This document shows positions 34,487 to 43,511 of a DNA stretch of 64,000 nucleotides, piece by piece; the first letter of the stretch is position 1, and every line of letters begins with the position of its first letter. The translations under genes and the position numbers were made by a program. Origin of the DNA: Kribbella rubisoli (GTDB lineage Bacteria; Actinomycetota; Actinomycetes; Propionibacteriales; Kribbellaceae); the NCBI RefSeq assembly GCF_004217145.1, contig NZ_SHKR01000011.1, positions 434,001-498,000 of the forward strand. The letters run 5' to 3'. Below the pieces are notes generated by a model. That model was not told the DNA's origin, did no database searches, and saw only the letters and a program-made list of their open reading frames with translations.

Positions 34487-35380
34487 TCAGTGCGGCGGCT
34501 CGGGAGGAACGTTTCCGTTCTGGACCCAGGCGATGTAGTCGCGAGCGGAGTCTGCATCTGGGCGGAGGTGGAGGCCGGCGGTGAGGGCTCGGGTGTTGGT
34601 TAGTTGGAAGGTGCCGTCGTTGGTGCCGTTGTGAGGGAGGTGGAAGCGGTCCTCGGCGGGGTGCCAGTCGACGGGTGGGGGCTTGGGTACGGCGGAGCGC
34701 CAGGCGTTGGCGAGGTCGGTCATCGTGTGGGTGGGGCCGACGGCGTTGTAGGGGCCGCACAGGCCTTCGACTGTGAGGTGGAGGAGGAAGGCGGCCAGGT
34801 CTCGGGCGTCGATGTACTGGATGGGTTGGTCGGGGCGGGCGGCGCATTCCATCGGAAGGTCGTGGGCGAGGGCCCAGCCCCAGTTGCCGAAGTCGGGGTT
34901 GTAGGGGCCGACGACGAAGCCGGAGCGTACGGCGGCGGCGCGGTCGCCGAAGGTGGCGGTGAGCAACGATTCGCAGCGGACCTTCGACGGGCCGTAGAGG
35001 TCCATCGTGAAGTGGTCCTCGGGCGCGCCGTCCGGCCACGGCAGCAGCTCGGCGTACTCCGTCATCCCGGGCGTGATCTTGCTGGCATAGACCGCGATCG
35101 ACGACATGTAGGTGTAGAAGCCGCATCGGTCGCGCAGCAAAGAGGCGCTCAACGAGACGTCGCGGACGAGGAATCCGGACATGTCGATCACACCGTCCCA
35201 CTCGCCCGTGGCCAGCACGTCAGGCGCTGAGCGTTCGCCGACTAGGCGGCGTACACCAGGAAACAGGTCCGGGTTCGTCTGGTCGCGGTTGAAGAGCGTC
35301 ACATCGTGGCCGGAGGCAAGCGCTGCCTCGACGACGTGGCGGCCGAGGTTCTTCGTGCCGCCCAGGACCAGGAGCTTCAC
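34487..35380 (-). CDS. NAD-dependent epimerase/dehydratase-like reductase
   Basis: 297 residues with an N-terminal Rossmann motif (LVLGGTKNLGRHVVEAAL), a middle YMSSIAVY and DLYGPSKVRCE with the Tyr-x3-Lys-like arrangement, and VQYIDARDLA-type IQYIDARDLAAFLL. Extended SDR family; substrate unknown, likely a nucleotide sugar or similar. Overlaps the phosphotransferase stop by four bases and is followed by GH92. Confidence 0.85.
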   Translation of the reverse strand: MKLLVLGGTKNLGRHVVEAALASGHDVTLFNRDQTNPDLFPGVRRLVGERSAPDVLATGEWDGVIDMSGFLVRDVSLSASLLRDRCGFYTYMSSIAVYASKITPGMTEYAELLPWPDGAPEDHFTMDLYGPSKVRCESLLTATFGDRAAAVRSGFVVGPYNPDFGNWGWALAHDLPMECAARPDQPIQYIDARDLAAFLLHLTVEGLCGPYNAVGPTHTMTDLANAWRSAVPKPPPVDWHPAEDRFHLPHNGTNDGTFQLTNTRALTAGLHLRPDADSARDYIAWVQNGNVPPEPPH

Positions 35381-36225
35381 GACAAGGCTCCGACGACGTC
35401 CGCGAGTTCGGTGAGCAATCCGTCGATCCAGTTCACCGAATCAGGGATCGTCCGCAAGCCCTCCTCGACGATGAATCGCAACGCCACCAGGTAGAAGCAT
35501 CCCCCGCCGACCAGGAGCTGTCGTTCGACCAAGGACAGATTGGTGCCTGCAGCATCGATGTAGCGGGCAACGATCGGGGCGCGGTCGAGGCCGAGGGACT
35601 CGGCGTCGCGGAGCAAGGTATAGAGGTCGCTGAGATGCGGTGCCAGATAAGCCCCGGGCCAGTCGATCGCAGTCCAGTGCATGCCGTCGGTGACCAGGTT
35701 CTTCGGCACGAAGTCACCGTGTACGACGCCGACCGGAGCGTCCCGGTGCAGCGCGGCCAACGCCTCGGTCAGCGGGCTGAGGTCGAAGTCGATCCGCCCG
35801 ATCCGGTCCGCCATCTCCTTCACGCGCTCCGGCGGGAACTCGCTGTGCTGCGGCGCCTCCCGCGACCGGATCGCCGCAGCCAGCTCAGCGGCCGCAAGGA
35901 AGCCGGAAGCACTCGGCTCCTGCTCCAACGTCACCCGCCCGACATCCGCCAGCACCAGCACGCCCGCTCCCGCAGAACGATGCCGGTGCAGCAACGCGGG
36001 CGCCGGCAGGTCAAGTGGTACGACGAACCGCTCGTAAGCGTCGGCCTCGTCCGCCTGACCGTCCGTACCGCGTTTGACGATCACGCTGCGCAGCCCGAAG
36101 GACAACCTCCACACCTCGGACGACCCCCACTGCCGCAGCAACTCCCCGTGCAGCTCGGCGAGACCAGGCGCCTTCGTAGCCTCGAGAACCGGATCCGACA
36201 CGACCTCAAGCCAGGCGGGAAGCAT
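35377..36225 (-). CDS. aminoglycoside phosphotransferase (APH/kinase-like) family protein
   Basis: 282 residues with the APH kinase core: VIVKRG (ATP-binding Lys), VGVVHGDFVPKNLVTDG (Brenner-type catalytic loop HGDxxxxN) and WTAIDWPGAYLAPHLSDLYT (metal-binding Asp). The family includes kinases for many small molecules; resistance cannot be claimed. Translationally coupled to the epimerase (ATGA), followed by GH92. Confidence 0.85.
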   Translation of the reverse strand: MLPAWLEVVSDPVLEATKAPGLAELHGELLRQWGSSEVWRLSFGLRSVIVKRGTDGQADEADAYERFVVPLDLPAPALLHRHRSAGAGVLVLADVGRVTLEQEPSASGFLAAAELAAAIRSREAPQHSEFPPERVKEMADRIGRIDFDLSPLTEALAALHRDAPVGVVHGDFVPKNLVTDGMHWTAIDWPGAYLAPHLSDLYTLLRDAESLGLDRAPIVARYIDAAGTNLSLVERQLLVGGGCFYLVALRFIVEEGLRTIPDSVNWIDGLLTELADVVGALS

Positions 36226-36278
36226 CCGAAGAGTAGACCACGCCGCGCGCCAGACCGCCGCCGAATTAGGGTGTAGCC

Positions 36279-37217
36279 ATGACCGAGAACGCCGTGCATG
36301 CCTGGGGCTTCGGCCTTGCGACCGTGACGACTGCTGGAGACGTCCTCGACGTCTGGTACCCGGCGCCCGCGCTCGGAGCGCGGCCCGAGGACACCAAGGC
36401 GCCGGCCGAACTGATCGCCGCCGAGGGCCACGACGACCTCCGGCAGGTGCGCCGTGAGGTGGTGACGACCCAGATCGTCCTGGACGACGCCCCGAGCGGT
36501 ACTGCGGACGCGTACCTCCGCCTGCACCTGCTCAGCCACCGCCTGGTCCGCCCGCACGGCGTCAACCTGGACGGCATCTTCGCCGCCCTCCCGAACAACG
36601 CCTGGACCTCCCTCGGCCCGGTCCCGGTCGACGAGATCGAGAACGTCCGGCTGCGGGCGCGCGCCGCAGGTCAGCACCTCGGCGTGACCAGCGTCGACAA
36701 GTTCCCGCGGATGACGGACTACGTCGTACCGTCCGGTGTCCGGATCGGTGACGCCGACCGCGTCCGGCTGGGCGCGCACCTCGCCGAGGGCACCACTGTC
36801 ATGCACGAGGGCTTCGTGAACTTCAACGCCGGCACGCTCGGTACGTCGATGGTCGAGGGCCGAATCGTCGCCGGGGTCGTGGTCGACGACGGCAGCGACA
36901 TCGGCGCCGGCGCATCGATCATGGGCACGCTGTCGGGCGGCGGCAAGCAGGTCATCTCGATCGGCAAGCGCTGCCTGCTCGGCGCGAACGGCGGGACCGG
37001 CATCTCGCTCGGCGACGACTGCGTGGTCGAGGCGGGTCTGTACGTGACCGCCGGCACCAAGGTCACGCTCCCGGACGGCACCGCGGTGAAGGCCCGCGAC
37101 CTGTCCGGCCAGCCCGGCCTGCTCTTCATCCGCAACTCGGTCACGGGCGCTGTCGAGGCCCGGCCGCGTAAGGGCGAGGGCATCACGCTCAACGAGGCGC
37201 TGCACGCCAACGCCTGA
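36279..37217 (+). CDS. dapD: 2,3,4,5-tetrahydropyridine-2,6-dicarboxylate N-succinyltransferase
   Basis: 312 residues. Left-handed beta-helix hexapeptide repeats ([20 protein letters not shown], then [36 protein letters not shown]) and the actinobacterial-type N-terminus identify DapD. It adds succinate to tetrahydrodipicolinate in lysine/meso-DAP synthesis; dapE in this window carries out the later desuccinylation. Divergent from the phosphotransferase gene. Confidence 0.93.
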   Translation: MTENAVHAWGFGLATVTTAGDVLDVWYPAPALGARPEDTKAPAELIAAEGHDDLRQVRREVVTTQIVLDDAPSGTADAYLRLHLLSHRLVRPHGVNLDGIFAALPNNAWTSLGPVPVDEIENVRLRARAAGQHLGVTSVDKFPRMTDYVVPSGVRIGDADRVRLGAHLAEGTTVMHEGFVNFNAGTLGTSMVEGRIVAGVVVDDGSDIGAGASIMGTLSGGGKQVISIGKRCLLGANGGTGISLGDDCVVEAGLYVTAGTKVTLPDGTAVKARDLSGQPGLLFIRNSVTGAVEARPRKGEGITLNEALHANA

Positions 37218-37267
37218 CCTGTACGAAAGTATGACTTTGCCAACAAACACAGACCTGCACACGTCAA

Positions 37268-37290
37268 CCAGTTCGTGATCGGCGAACTGG
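37268..37290 (+). other. hairpin in the spacer after dapD
   Basis: CCAGTTCG-N7-CGAACTGG is a perfect 8-bp stem 50 bases after dapD. No T-tract. It may terminate dapD or lie in the leader of the next gene. Confidence 0.5.
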
Positions 37291-37324
37291 AACCTGTCCC
37301 CCGCCCTCGGACGTTGGGAGCGGT

Positions 37325-38302
37325 ATGCCGGTGAAGCGTGGTGCCCTTGTGGCCGTGGGTGCCATTGGCGTGCTCAGCCTTGCCGTCGGCGTCGGTATCG
37401 CCTGGCTGGGCGGCAAGCAGGTGGGCAGCCTCCTGCCGCCGCGCGAGCAGTGCACGGCGACGGTGAACGGGCAGATGGTCGTGCTCGACTTCGAGCAGGC
37501 CGAGTCGGCGGCGATCATCGCGGGCACCGCCGTACGGCGAGGTCTGCCGGCCCGCGCGGCCACGATCGCGCTCGCCACGGCGTACCAGGAGTCCGACCTG
37601 CGCAACCTGGCGCACGGCGACCGCGACTCGCTCGGGCTGTTCCAGCAGCGGCCGTCACAGGGCTGGGGTACGCCGACCCAGGTGAGGGACCCGTACTACG
37701 CGACCGGGAAGTTCTACGACGCGCTGGTCAAGATCAAGGACTACCAGACGCTCGCGATCACGGTCGCCGCGGACAAGGTGCAACGCAGCGCGTTCCCGAC
37801 GGCGTACGCCGATCACGAGGCGGACGCCCGCGTCCTGGCGTCCGCGCTGACCGGGCAGTCGAAGAGCGTGTTCAGTTGCACCGTGAACACCGACTCGGCG
37901 CCTGCGGAGAAGGTGGGCGCCAACGGGCTGACGCCGCGCGCGGATGCCGTCCGGAAGGATCTGGTCCGGACGTTCGGGAAGCTGTCGACCGGCGGGTACG
38001 CCGCTGGCGGGGTCTCGACCGGGCACATGGAGGGGTCGGCGCACTATGACGGCCGGGCGGTGGACGTGTTCGTCCGGCCGATCTCGGCGGCGCACACCAC
38101 GAAGGGCTGGGCGATCGCGCAGTACCTGGTCGCGCGGGCCGACCTGCTGAAGATCAAGACGGTCATCTTCAGCGACAAGATCTGGACCGCCGGCGGTCGG
38201 TCGGACAGCGGCTGGCGGGACTACACACCACCGGAACGCTCGGGTGACCCCAAGATCCTGCGCCACCTCGACCACGTCCACGTGGACGTGCTGGACCAAT
38301 AG
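37325..38302 (+). CDS. membrane-anchored lysozyme-like protein with ARB_07466-type C-terminal domain
   Basis: 325 residues. One N-terminal membrane segment (GALVAVGAIGVLSLAVGVGIAWL), then a transglycosylase-like stretch (AATIALATAYQESDLRNLAH, SLGLFQQRPSQGWG) with the Glu-Ser and GLFQQRP motifs, and a C-terminal domain (STGHMEGSAHYDGRAVDVF, HLDHVHVDV) of the ARB_07466 type with a His/Asp metal-site look. Probably acts on the cell wall outside the membrane. A strong terminator follows. Confidence 0.8.
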   Translation: MPVKRGALVAVGAIGVLSLAVGVGIAWLGGKQVGSLLPPREQCTATVNGQMVVLDFEQAESAAIIAGTAVRRGLPARAATIALATAYQESDLRNLAHGDRDSLGLFQQRPSQGWGTPTQVRDPYYATGKFYDALVKIKDYQTLAITVAADKVQRSAFPTAYADHEADARVLASALTGQSKSVFSCTVNTDSAPAEKVGANGLTPRADAVRKDLVRTFGKLSTGGYAAGGVSTGHMEGSAHYDGRAVDVFVRPISAAHTTKGWAIAQYLVARADLLKIKTVIFSDKIWTAGGRSDSGWRDYTPPERSGDPKILRHLDHVHVDVLDQ

Positions 38303-38333
38303 AAATGGGACGCCCGACCGGGCGTCCCATTTC
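38302..38333. terminator. strong stem-loop terminator
   Basis: GAAATGGGACGCCCG (38302-38316) pairs perfectly with 38319-38333; the innermost pairs probably open to form the loop. The stem ends in AAAT/ATTT, giving short T-runs in both directions. Confidence 0.9.
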
Positions 38334-38346
38334 CGTGATCGGATGC

Positions 38347-38386
38347 TTACTCGTCGTGTTCCTGCGGGGGCAGGGCCGCGACCACC
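38347..38386 (-). repeat. duplicated 3' tail of the ferredoxin gene
   Basis: On the minus strand this reads VVAALPPQEHDE and stop, nearly the same as the real ferredoxin end (IAALPPQEHDE) at 38411-38445. The copy lies 24 bases beyond the real stop, out of frame with it. It looks like the remnant of a second ferredoxin gene or of a partial duplication. Confidence 0.75.
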
Positions 38387-38410
38387 CTCACCTCTTGGTT
38401 TCTCTTCTTC

Positions 38411-38737
38411 TTACTCGTCGTGTTCCTGGGGCGGGAGCGCGGCGATGAACGGGTGGTCCTTGTCGATCTTGCCGAGCTTGGACGCACCGCCGGGCGAGCC
38501 GAGGTCGTTGAAGAAGTCGACGTTCGCGGTGTAGTAGTCCTTCCACTGCTCCGGGGTGTCGTCCTCGTAGTAGATCGCCTCTACCGGGCAGACCGGCTCG
38601 CATGCTCCGCAGTCGACGCACTCGTCGGGGTGGATGTACAGCATCCGGTTGCCCTCGTAGATGCAGTCGACGGGGCACTCCTCGACACAGGCGAGGTCCT
38701 TCAGGTCAACACACGGCTGCGCGATGACGTAGGTCAC
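38411..38737 (-). CDS. fdxA: 7Fe ferredoxin
   Basis: 108 residues from the GTG at 38737, which has AGGAGGAG upstream. Cysteines at 9, 17, 21, 25, 40, 43, 46 and 50 give the C-x7-C-x3-C and C-x2-C-x2-C-x3-C-P spacing of FdxA ferredoxins with one [3Fe-4S] and one [4Fe-4S] cluster. An electron carrier in the cytoplasm. A short duplicate of its C-terminal codons follows it. Confidence 0.93.
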   Translation of the reverse strand: MTYVIAQPCVDLKDLACVEECPVDCIYEGNRMLYIHPDECVDCGACEPVCPVEAIYYEDDTPEQWKDYYTANVDFFNDLGSPGGASKLGKIDKDHPFIAALPPQEHDE

Positions 38738-38853
38738 TGCTACTCCTCCTATGGCAGGCAAGCGCAGCGGGGATTCGGGGTGCTGCGATGCGGTGATGCT
38801 CGTGTCTCTAGTATCACGGTAGTCCTTCGTCCACTTTGCCAGGAGTCCGGATC

Positions 38854-39780
38854 GTGTCAGGCCTCGGCGCCCGTGATATCGGCCACCGTGTCGTCGTCCG
38901 GCACCGGATACCGGGCGGTCTGACCGATGTGATCGGCGTTCTGCAGGCCTGCGACCCCGACGGCCTGGCCGTCCGGCACGTGGACAGCACTGTGCATGAG
39001 ATCCCGGCTGCGGACGTCACGGCGGCCAAAACGATCCCCGAGATGCCGCTCCGGCCGGTCGACGTCGACCAATTGTTCCTGACGACCGCCCTGGGCCGCC
39101 CGGCAGTCGAGCGGGCGTACATCGGCCACTGGTTGCTCCGGGCATCCTCGGGCTGGACGGGCCGGGGCAACTCACTTCTCCCTACGGGCAGCCCCGGAAT
39201 GCCCGTCTCCGAAGTCCTCAGACAAGCGGAGGACTTCTACACCGAGCGAGGCCTTCCTCCACAGGCCCAGGTCCGCCTCGGCAGTCCGCAAGCCGAGGAG
39301 ATTCAGACCTGCGGTTGGGTGGACGCCCGGCCGGGGCAGTCCGACGTACTGGTCATGCACACCACGCTCGACCACGTGAACGCCGAGCCTGGGTACGCCG
39401 TACAGCTGGCTGAGCAGCCGAATGCTCAGTGGTACGCGGCTGCTTTCGAAGGCCCGGTGCCGGAGGTAGCCCCGACGGTTCTCGAGGGAGCCGCTAAGGC
39501 AGTGTTCGCGTCGGTCACGCTCGATGGGCAAGTTGTGGCGGTCGGGCGCGGAGCTATGACGGGACACTGGCTCGGCGTGGACGCGATCCGGGTGTGCGCC
39601 GACTACCGCCGCCGAGGGCTCGGTACGGCGATCGTGCAAGGGCTGGCGCGCTGGGCGGGGCCGCACGGCGGGCGGCGTACTTATCTCGAGGTGCTGCTCG
39701 AGAACGCCGCCGCCATGGCGACGTACACGCAGCTCGGGTACCGCGAGGCGTACCGGTACCGCTATCTGACCAATCGGTGA
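38854..39780 (+). CDS. GNAT acetyltransferase with Rv0428c-type SH3-like N-terminal domain
   Basis: 308 residues from GTG 38854 (AGGAG eight bases upstream). The N-terminus (GARDIGHRVVVRHRI, GGLTDVIGVLQACDPDGLAV) matches the SH3-like domain of Rv0428c-type histone acetyltransferase homologs; the C-terminus has GNAT motif A (VCADYRRRGLGTAIVQGLAR) and NAAAMATYTQLGYREAYRYRY. Substrate is unknown. The 3' end overlaps the convergent MFS gene by 19 bases. Confidence 0.85.
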   Translation: MSGLGARDIGHRVVVRHRIPGGLTDVIGVLQACDPDGLAVRHVDSTVHEIPAADVTAAKTIPEMPLRPVDVDQLFLTTALGRPAVERAYIGHWLLRASSGWTGRGNSLLPTGSPGMPVSEVLRQAEDFYTERGLPPQAQVRLGSPQAEEIQTCGWVDARPGQSDVLVMHTTLDHVNAEPGYAVQLAEQPNAQWYAAAFEGPVPEVAPTVLEGAAKAVFASVTLDGQVVAVGRGAMTGHWLGVDAIRVCADYRRRGLGTAIVQGLARWAGPHGGRRTYLEVLLENAAAMATYTQLGYREAYRYRYLTNR

Positions 39781-41138
39781 GCCGCAGCGGCCCCGATGAG
39801 CGTCAGTACGACGAAACCCGCCAGCACAACCTCCAGCGCCCGGCTGGGGTCTGTAGCCAGCGCAGCGTAGGTAGAGCCGGCCAGCGCGACACCTAGCGCT
39901 CCAGAGAGCTGTGCGTTCGTCGCGACCACTCCGGACAGGTCAGCGGCATACTCCGAGGACAGGCGCGACGTGACTGCACCGATGAGAGTGTTGGCGCTGA
40001 TACCAAGGCCCAGCCCGCCAATGCCCAGAAGAGCGAACAGGCGCGGACCAGTGTGTCCGCCCAGAAGCAGATAGGCCAGCACGGACACGTTGCCGGCGGT
40101 CAGAACCAGACAGCCGATCACTGGCATCAACCGCACGCCCCTGCGCAGCCTCGGCAGGATCGGTCCCGCCAGACCGAACGCAGCCACCCAGACAACCATG
40201 GCGAAGCCGGAGTACGCCGGACCCTTGTGCAGACCGCCCTGCAGGTAGAGGGCCAGTACGAAGAGCAAAGCGAAGTACGTGCCGCTGGTGCAGCCGTGGG
40301 CGAGCAGACCGGCGCGGACCGAGCGGTCGGCCAGTACCTGTCGGGCTACGAGCGGCCGGCCACCACGCGCCGCCGTACGACGTTCGCCGTACTCGAAGAG
40401 CGCTAGAGCGGGCAGGCTGAGCAGGAGGCACAGCCAGGACCACGTGGGCCAGCCGCGTTCGGAGCCGAGCAGGAGCGGGACGATGACGAGCAGAACCGTT
40501 GTGGACAAGGCAAGTACGCCGGTCAGGTCCAGGCGGTCGCGGCGTGCAACAGAATCGGCAGGCAGCAAGCGACGACCTGCCACGGCCAGAGCGATGCCGA
40601 TGGGCACGTTGACCAGGAAGATCGGCCGCCAACCAGTGCCGAAGATGTCCGCGGCGATCAGCACACCACCAAGCAGCTGCCCGGCCACGGCGCCGCCGGA
40701 CAGCGCGATCGAGAAGTAGCCGAGCGCCTTGAGCCGATCGCGGCCCTGGAAGTGCAGTTGGATGCCACTGAGCACCTGAGGCACCATGAGGGCCGCACCA
40801 GCGCCCTGGACGAAACGAGCAATCACCAGCGTGGTGATGCCGGGCGCGAGGCCGCACAGAGCAGATGCCGCGGTAAAGACGGCCAGGCCGAGCAGGAACG
40901 TACGCCGGTACCCGAGCGACGAGCCGAGACGCGCGCCGGTGATCAGCAGTACGGCGAACGCGACGACGTACCCGGAGACGACCAGGCCGACCGCACCCTC
41001 GGAGGCGTGCAGATCGGCGCCGATCGACGGGCCCGCGACGTTCGCGACCGCGGTGTCGATATTGGCCATGAACTGGCCGGTGAGCAGCACGGCGAGGATC
41101 GCGCCGCGGTTGACGGTTCGGGTCTCTGTGGTCAGCAC
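39762..41138 (-). CDS. MFS multidrug transporter (DHA2/EmrB-QacA type)
   Basis: About 458 residues with roughly 14 membrane segments. QFMANIDTAVANVAGPSIGADL near the start is the DHA2 first-helix signature, and LGYRRTFLLGLAVFTAASAL follows. It exports drugs or metabolites by proton exchange. I prefer GTG 41138; an ATG at 41195 would add 19 polar residues and overlap the start of the divergent PemK-like gene in a shared CCATGG. Neither start has a clear ribosome site. Confidence 0.85.
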   Translation of the reverse strand: MLTTETRTVNRGAILAVLLTGQFMANIDTAVANVAGPSIGADLHASEGAVGLVVSGYVVAFAVLLITGARLGSSLGYRRTFLLGLAVFTAASALCGLAPGITTLVIARFVQGAGAALMVPQVLSGIQLHFQGRDRLKALGYFSIALSGGAVAGQLLGGVLIAADIFGTGWRPIFLVNVPIGIALAVAGRRLLPADSVARRDRLDLTGVLALSTTVLLVIVPLLLGSERGWPTWSWLCLLLSLPALALFEYGERRTAARGGRPLVARQVLADRSVRAGLLAHGCTSGTYFALLFVLALYLQGGLHKGPAYSGFAMVVWVAAFGLAGPILPRLRRGVRLMPVIGCLVLTAGNVSVLAYLLLGGHTGPRLFALLGIGGLGLGISANTLIGAVTSRLSSEYAADLSGVVATNAQLSGALGVALAGSTYAALATDPSRALEVVLAGFVVLTLIGAAAAHRLVR

Positions 41139-41193
41139 GACAGTGGAACGGTGTGAAGCCCCTGTGATGTGAGTGGGGTTAGGCTCCCGTGCC

Positions 41194-41631
41194 ATGGCGG
41201 ATCACGTGGTGGAGCGTCCGGAGTACCCCGGGGACTTCGAGGGGACCGTGCACGTCGAGTACAAACCGCACCCGGACGACGGGGTGGCCGACCCGGGCGA
41301 GATCGTCTGGACCTGGGTGCCGTTCGAAGAGGACCACCACCGGGGCAAGGACCGGCCCGTGCTCGTCGTCGGCTCCGACGACGTCTACCTGCTGGCGCTG
41401 ATCCTGACCAGCAAGGACCACGACCGCGACGCCGCCGACGAGGCGCGCTGGGGCCGGGTCTGGCTGGACATCGGCAGCGGATCCTGGGACAAGGAACACC
41501 GGCCCAGCGAGGTCCGGCTCGACCGGGTCCTACGCATCGAACCGCAGCAGGTACGCCGCGAAGGCGCCGTGATCGACGAACAACTGTTCAACCAAGTGGC
41601 CGCAGAGCTCCACAAACTACACAGAAGCTAG
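41194..41631 (+). CDS. PemK/MazF-like toxin-fold protein without visible antitoxin
   Basis: 145 residues from ATG 41194. DPGEIVWTWVPFEEDHHRGK, DRPVLVVG and LILTSKDHD, then the late LDRVLRIEP, match the PemK/MazF beta-barrel of mRNA-cutting toxins. Neighbours are a divergent MFS gene and a convergent VanW gene; no small antitoxin gene is present, so it may be a housekeeping relative. Its stop overlaps the VanW gene by four bases. Confidence 0.75.
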   Translation: MADHVVERPEYPGDFEGTVHVEYKPHPDDGVADPGEIVWTWVPFEEDHHRGKDRPVLVVGSDDVYLLALILTSKDHDRDAADEARWGRVWLDIGSGSWDKEHRPSEVRLDRVLRIEPQQVRREGAVIDEQLFNQVAAELHKLHRS

Positions 41632-43448
41632 CTTGCCGGACGGGTGGGCGGCTTGACCCGGCCCGGCGGCGTCGTGGTGCCACCTGGCGGTGGTGTCGGG
41701 ATGGTGCCGGGCTTCGGGCCGCAGCGGATGTCGTTGGCCGCGTTGTACTTCGTGGTGAACTGCTCGGTCTTGAGCCGCTGGCCGTTCTTCGCGAAGTACC
41801 GGTAGATGGTGATGTCGAAGCCCGGGGTCGGCGCCTGGGCCTCGCAGCCTGGAGCGGGGTTGTACTGGACGACCGGCTGCTTGAAGTTCGACTTCCCCGA
41901 CTGCCCGGCGGTGATGTCCCAGACCTTGGTGCCCCAGATGATCACCCGGATGCTGCCCGAGTTCCCCGGGGTCGACGGCTTGAAGACCGTCTGCACCAGG
42001 ACCCCGTGACCGGAGTCGTTCAGGAACTTCAGGTCGACGTTCGGCCACGCGACCGTCGCCTCGCGCCCGACCGGGTAGCGCGAGATGTAGACGCTGTGCG
42101 CCTTGTGCTCGAGGACCTTCAGCCCGGCGAAGAAGGCCGCGTTGAAGGTGGTGGTCGCCGACTGCGAGACGCCGCCGCCGAGGTCCTTCTCGAACTTCCC
42201 GCCGCTGATGATGTAGCCCTCGGTGAAGCCGTTCTCCTTGGTCCGCTCGCCGACGATCTTGTTCAGGCTGAACGTCTCGTTCGGCTTCAGCAGCGTCCCG
42301 TTGATCTTGCGCGCAGCCGTCCCGATGTTGGTGTTGCGGTACGGCGCGTGCGGGAACTGGGTCTGGAAATCGCCCATCTTCTGGGTGATCCCGAGCGCCG
42401 TCGCCTGCTCGGTGGTGAACGCCGCCTTGGTCGGCGTCAGCGGTACGGCCGCCCGTCGCTCGCCCGTCGGCTTCGGCAGGATCGCCAGGATCGCCGCGCC
42501 GACCTTGGCCCGGTCGACGACCATGCCGTCGACTGCCGGGATCACCTTCGGCCCGGCGCCGACGATCTGCACCGTCGCGTCCTTGGGCAGCGTCTCGAGA
42601 GTCTTGAACCGCTGCTGGAACAACGGCTCCAGCGACTTCGTCCGCAGGGCCGGGATGACCTGGCCCTCCTGGGCGGTCAGCGTCAGCGCCGGCGCGATCT
42701 CGGCCGGCTCCAGCTCGACCGACTTGGAGCCGACGGTCAGCCGGACCGGGCCGGACATGGCCGGCTCGGCGAAGTCCGTGAGCGCCTTCTTGATCGCGTC
42801 GCTCCCGGCCTTCGGCTGGGTCACGCCGACCGGAAGGTCCTTCGCGTTCCCGTCCGAGGGGTACGCCGCGACCACGGCCGCGGGCGCCTTCGCGGCGTCC
42901 AACTGCAGCCCGGGGGCGGGCTGGTGCGTGACCGGCGTGGTGCCCTTGAACGTGATCGTGCCCTCGGTGGCCGGCCGGTTCACCTGGGCGGAAAGCTTGT
43001 CGATCGCTGCCTTGAGCCTCGCGTCGTCCTTGTCGACGACAGGCTTGACCGCGTCCCCACCGGTGAGCGCGTGCCAGATCCGGGCCGGGGACAGGCTGCG
43101 GCCCGCTCCCGCGGCATCGACGGTGGCATCCACGTCGACCGTCAGCCCGGCGTCGGCCGGTGCCACGGTGAACTTCGACTCGCCGGCCTTCAGCGCGATC
43201 GGGGCCGCGATCCGGTCCTTGAGACCGGCGTCCAGCTTGGCCTTCGCGTCGTCCTTCGAGAGACCGCCGATCGGGATCCCGAGCACGGTCGTGTCACCGG
43301 GAATCTTGTCGCCGGCGAATGCGAACGCCGCCCCGTACCCCACGACGAGCACGCCGAGCCCCGCGGCGGCAATGATCCCCGCGAGCTGCTTTCTCCCCAC
43401 CGGACGAAGTCCTCCTGCTCGAGCCGTGGTCAAGGCACAAGCGCACAT
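41628..43448 (-). CDS. VanW family cell-wall protein
   Basis: 606 residues: one N-terminal membrane segment (LAGIIAAAGLGVLVVGYGAA), two peptidoglycan-binding-like (PGBD_4) repeats in the region 40-330, the VanW domain (about 360-530; NTNIGTAARKINGTLLKPNE, GGVSQSATTTFNAAFFAGL, SRYPVGREATVAWPNVDL) and a Pro/Thr-rich tail. Probably outside the membrane and bound to peptidoglycan. VanW's molecular function is unknown; no other vancomycin-resistance genes are nearby. Confidence 0.9.
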   Translation of the reverse strand: MCACALTTARAGGLRPVGRKQLAGIIAAAGLGVLVVGYGAAFAFAGDKIPGDTTVLGIPIGGLSKDDAKAKLDAGLKDRIAAPIALKAGESKFTVAPADAGLTVDVDATVDAAGAGRSLSPARIWHALTGGDAVKPVVDKDDARLKAAIDKLSAQVNRPATEGTITFKGTTPVTHQPAPGLQLDAAKAPAAVVAAYPSDGNAKDLPVGVTQPKAGSDAIKKALTDFAEPAMSGPVRLTVGSKSVELEPAEIAPALTLTAQEGQVIPALRTKSLEPLFQQRFKTLETLPKDATVQIVGAGPKVIPAVDGMVVDRAKVGAAILAILPKPTGERRAAVPLTPTKAAFTTEQATALGITQKMGDFQTQFPHAPYRNTNIGTAARKINGTLLKPNETFSLNKIVGERTKENGFTEGYIISGGKFEKDLGGGVSQSATTTFNAAFFAGLKVLEHKAHSVYISRYPVGREATVAWPNVDLKFLNDSGHGVLVQTVFKPSTPGNSGSIRVIIWGTKVWDITAGQSGKSNFKQPVVQYNPAPGCEAQAPTPGFDITIYRYFAKNGQRLKTEQFTTKYNAANDIRCGPKPGTIPTPPPGGTTTPPGRVKPPTRPAS

Positions 43449-43511
43449 CTTACGGGACGCGGAAGGGTCTTTTGACCGCCGGGGCAGCCCCTGGTTGCCC
43501 CGCGGTAACGC

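Noticed and set aside
35377..36225. Antibiotic-resistance gene call
   Set aside because: The APH fold is shared by many housekeeping kinases; nothing shows resistance.
41628..43448. Vancomycin-resistance cluster
   Set aside because: Only the VanW domain is present; no vanHAX or vanRS genes are nearby.
41169..43475. 768-residue plus-strand frame across the PemK-like gene and VanW
   Set aside because: Arg-rich frame opposite VanW with no recognisable domain.
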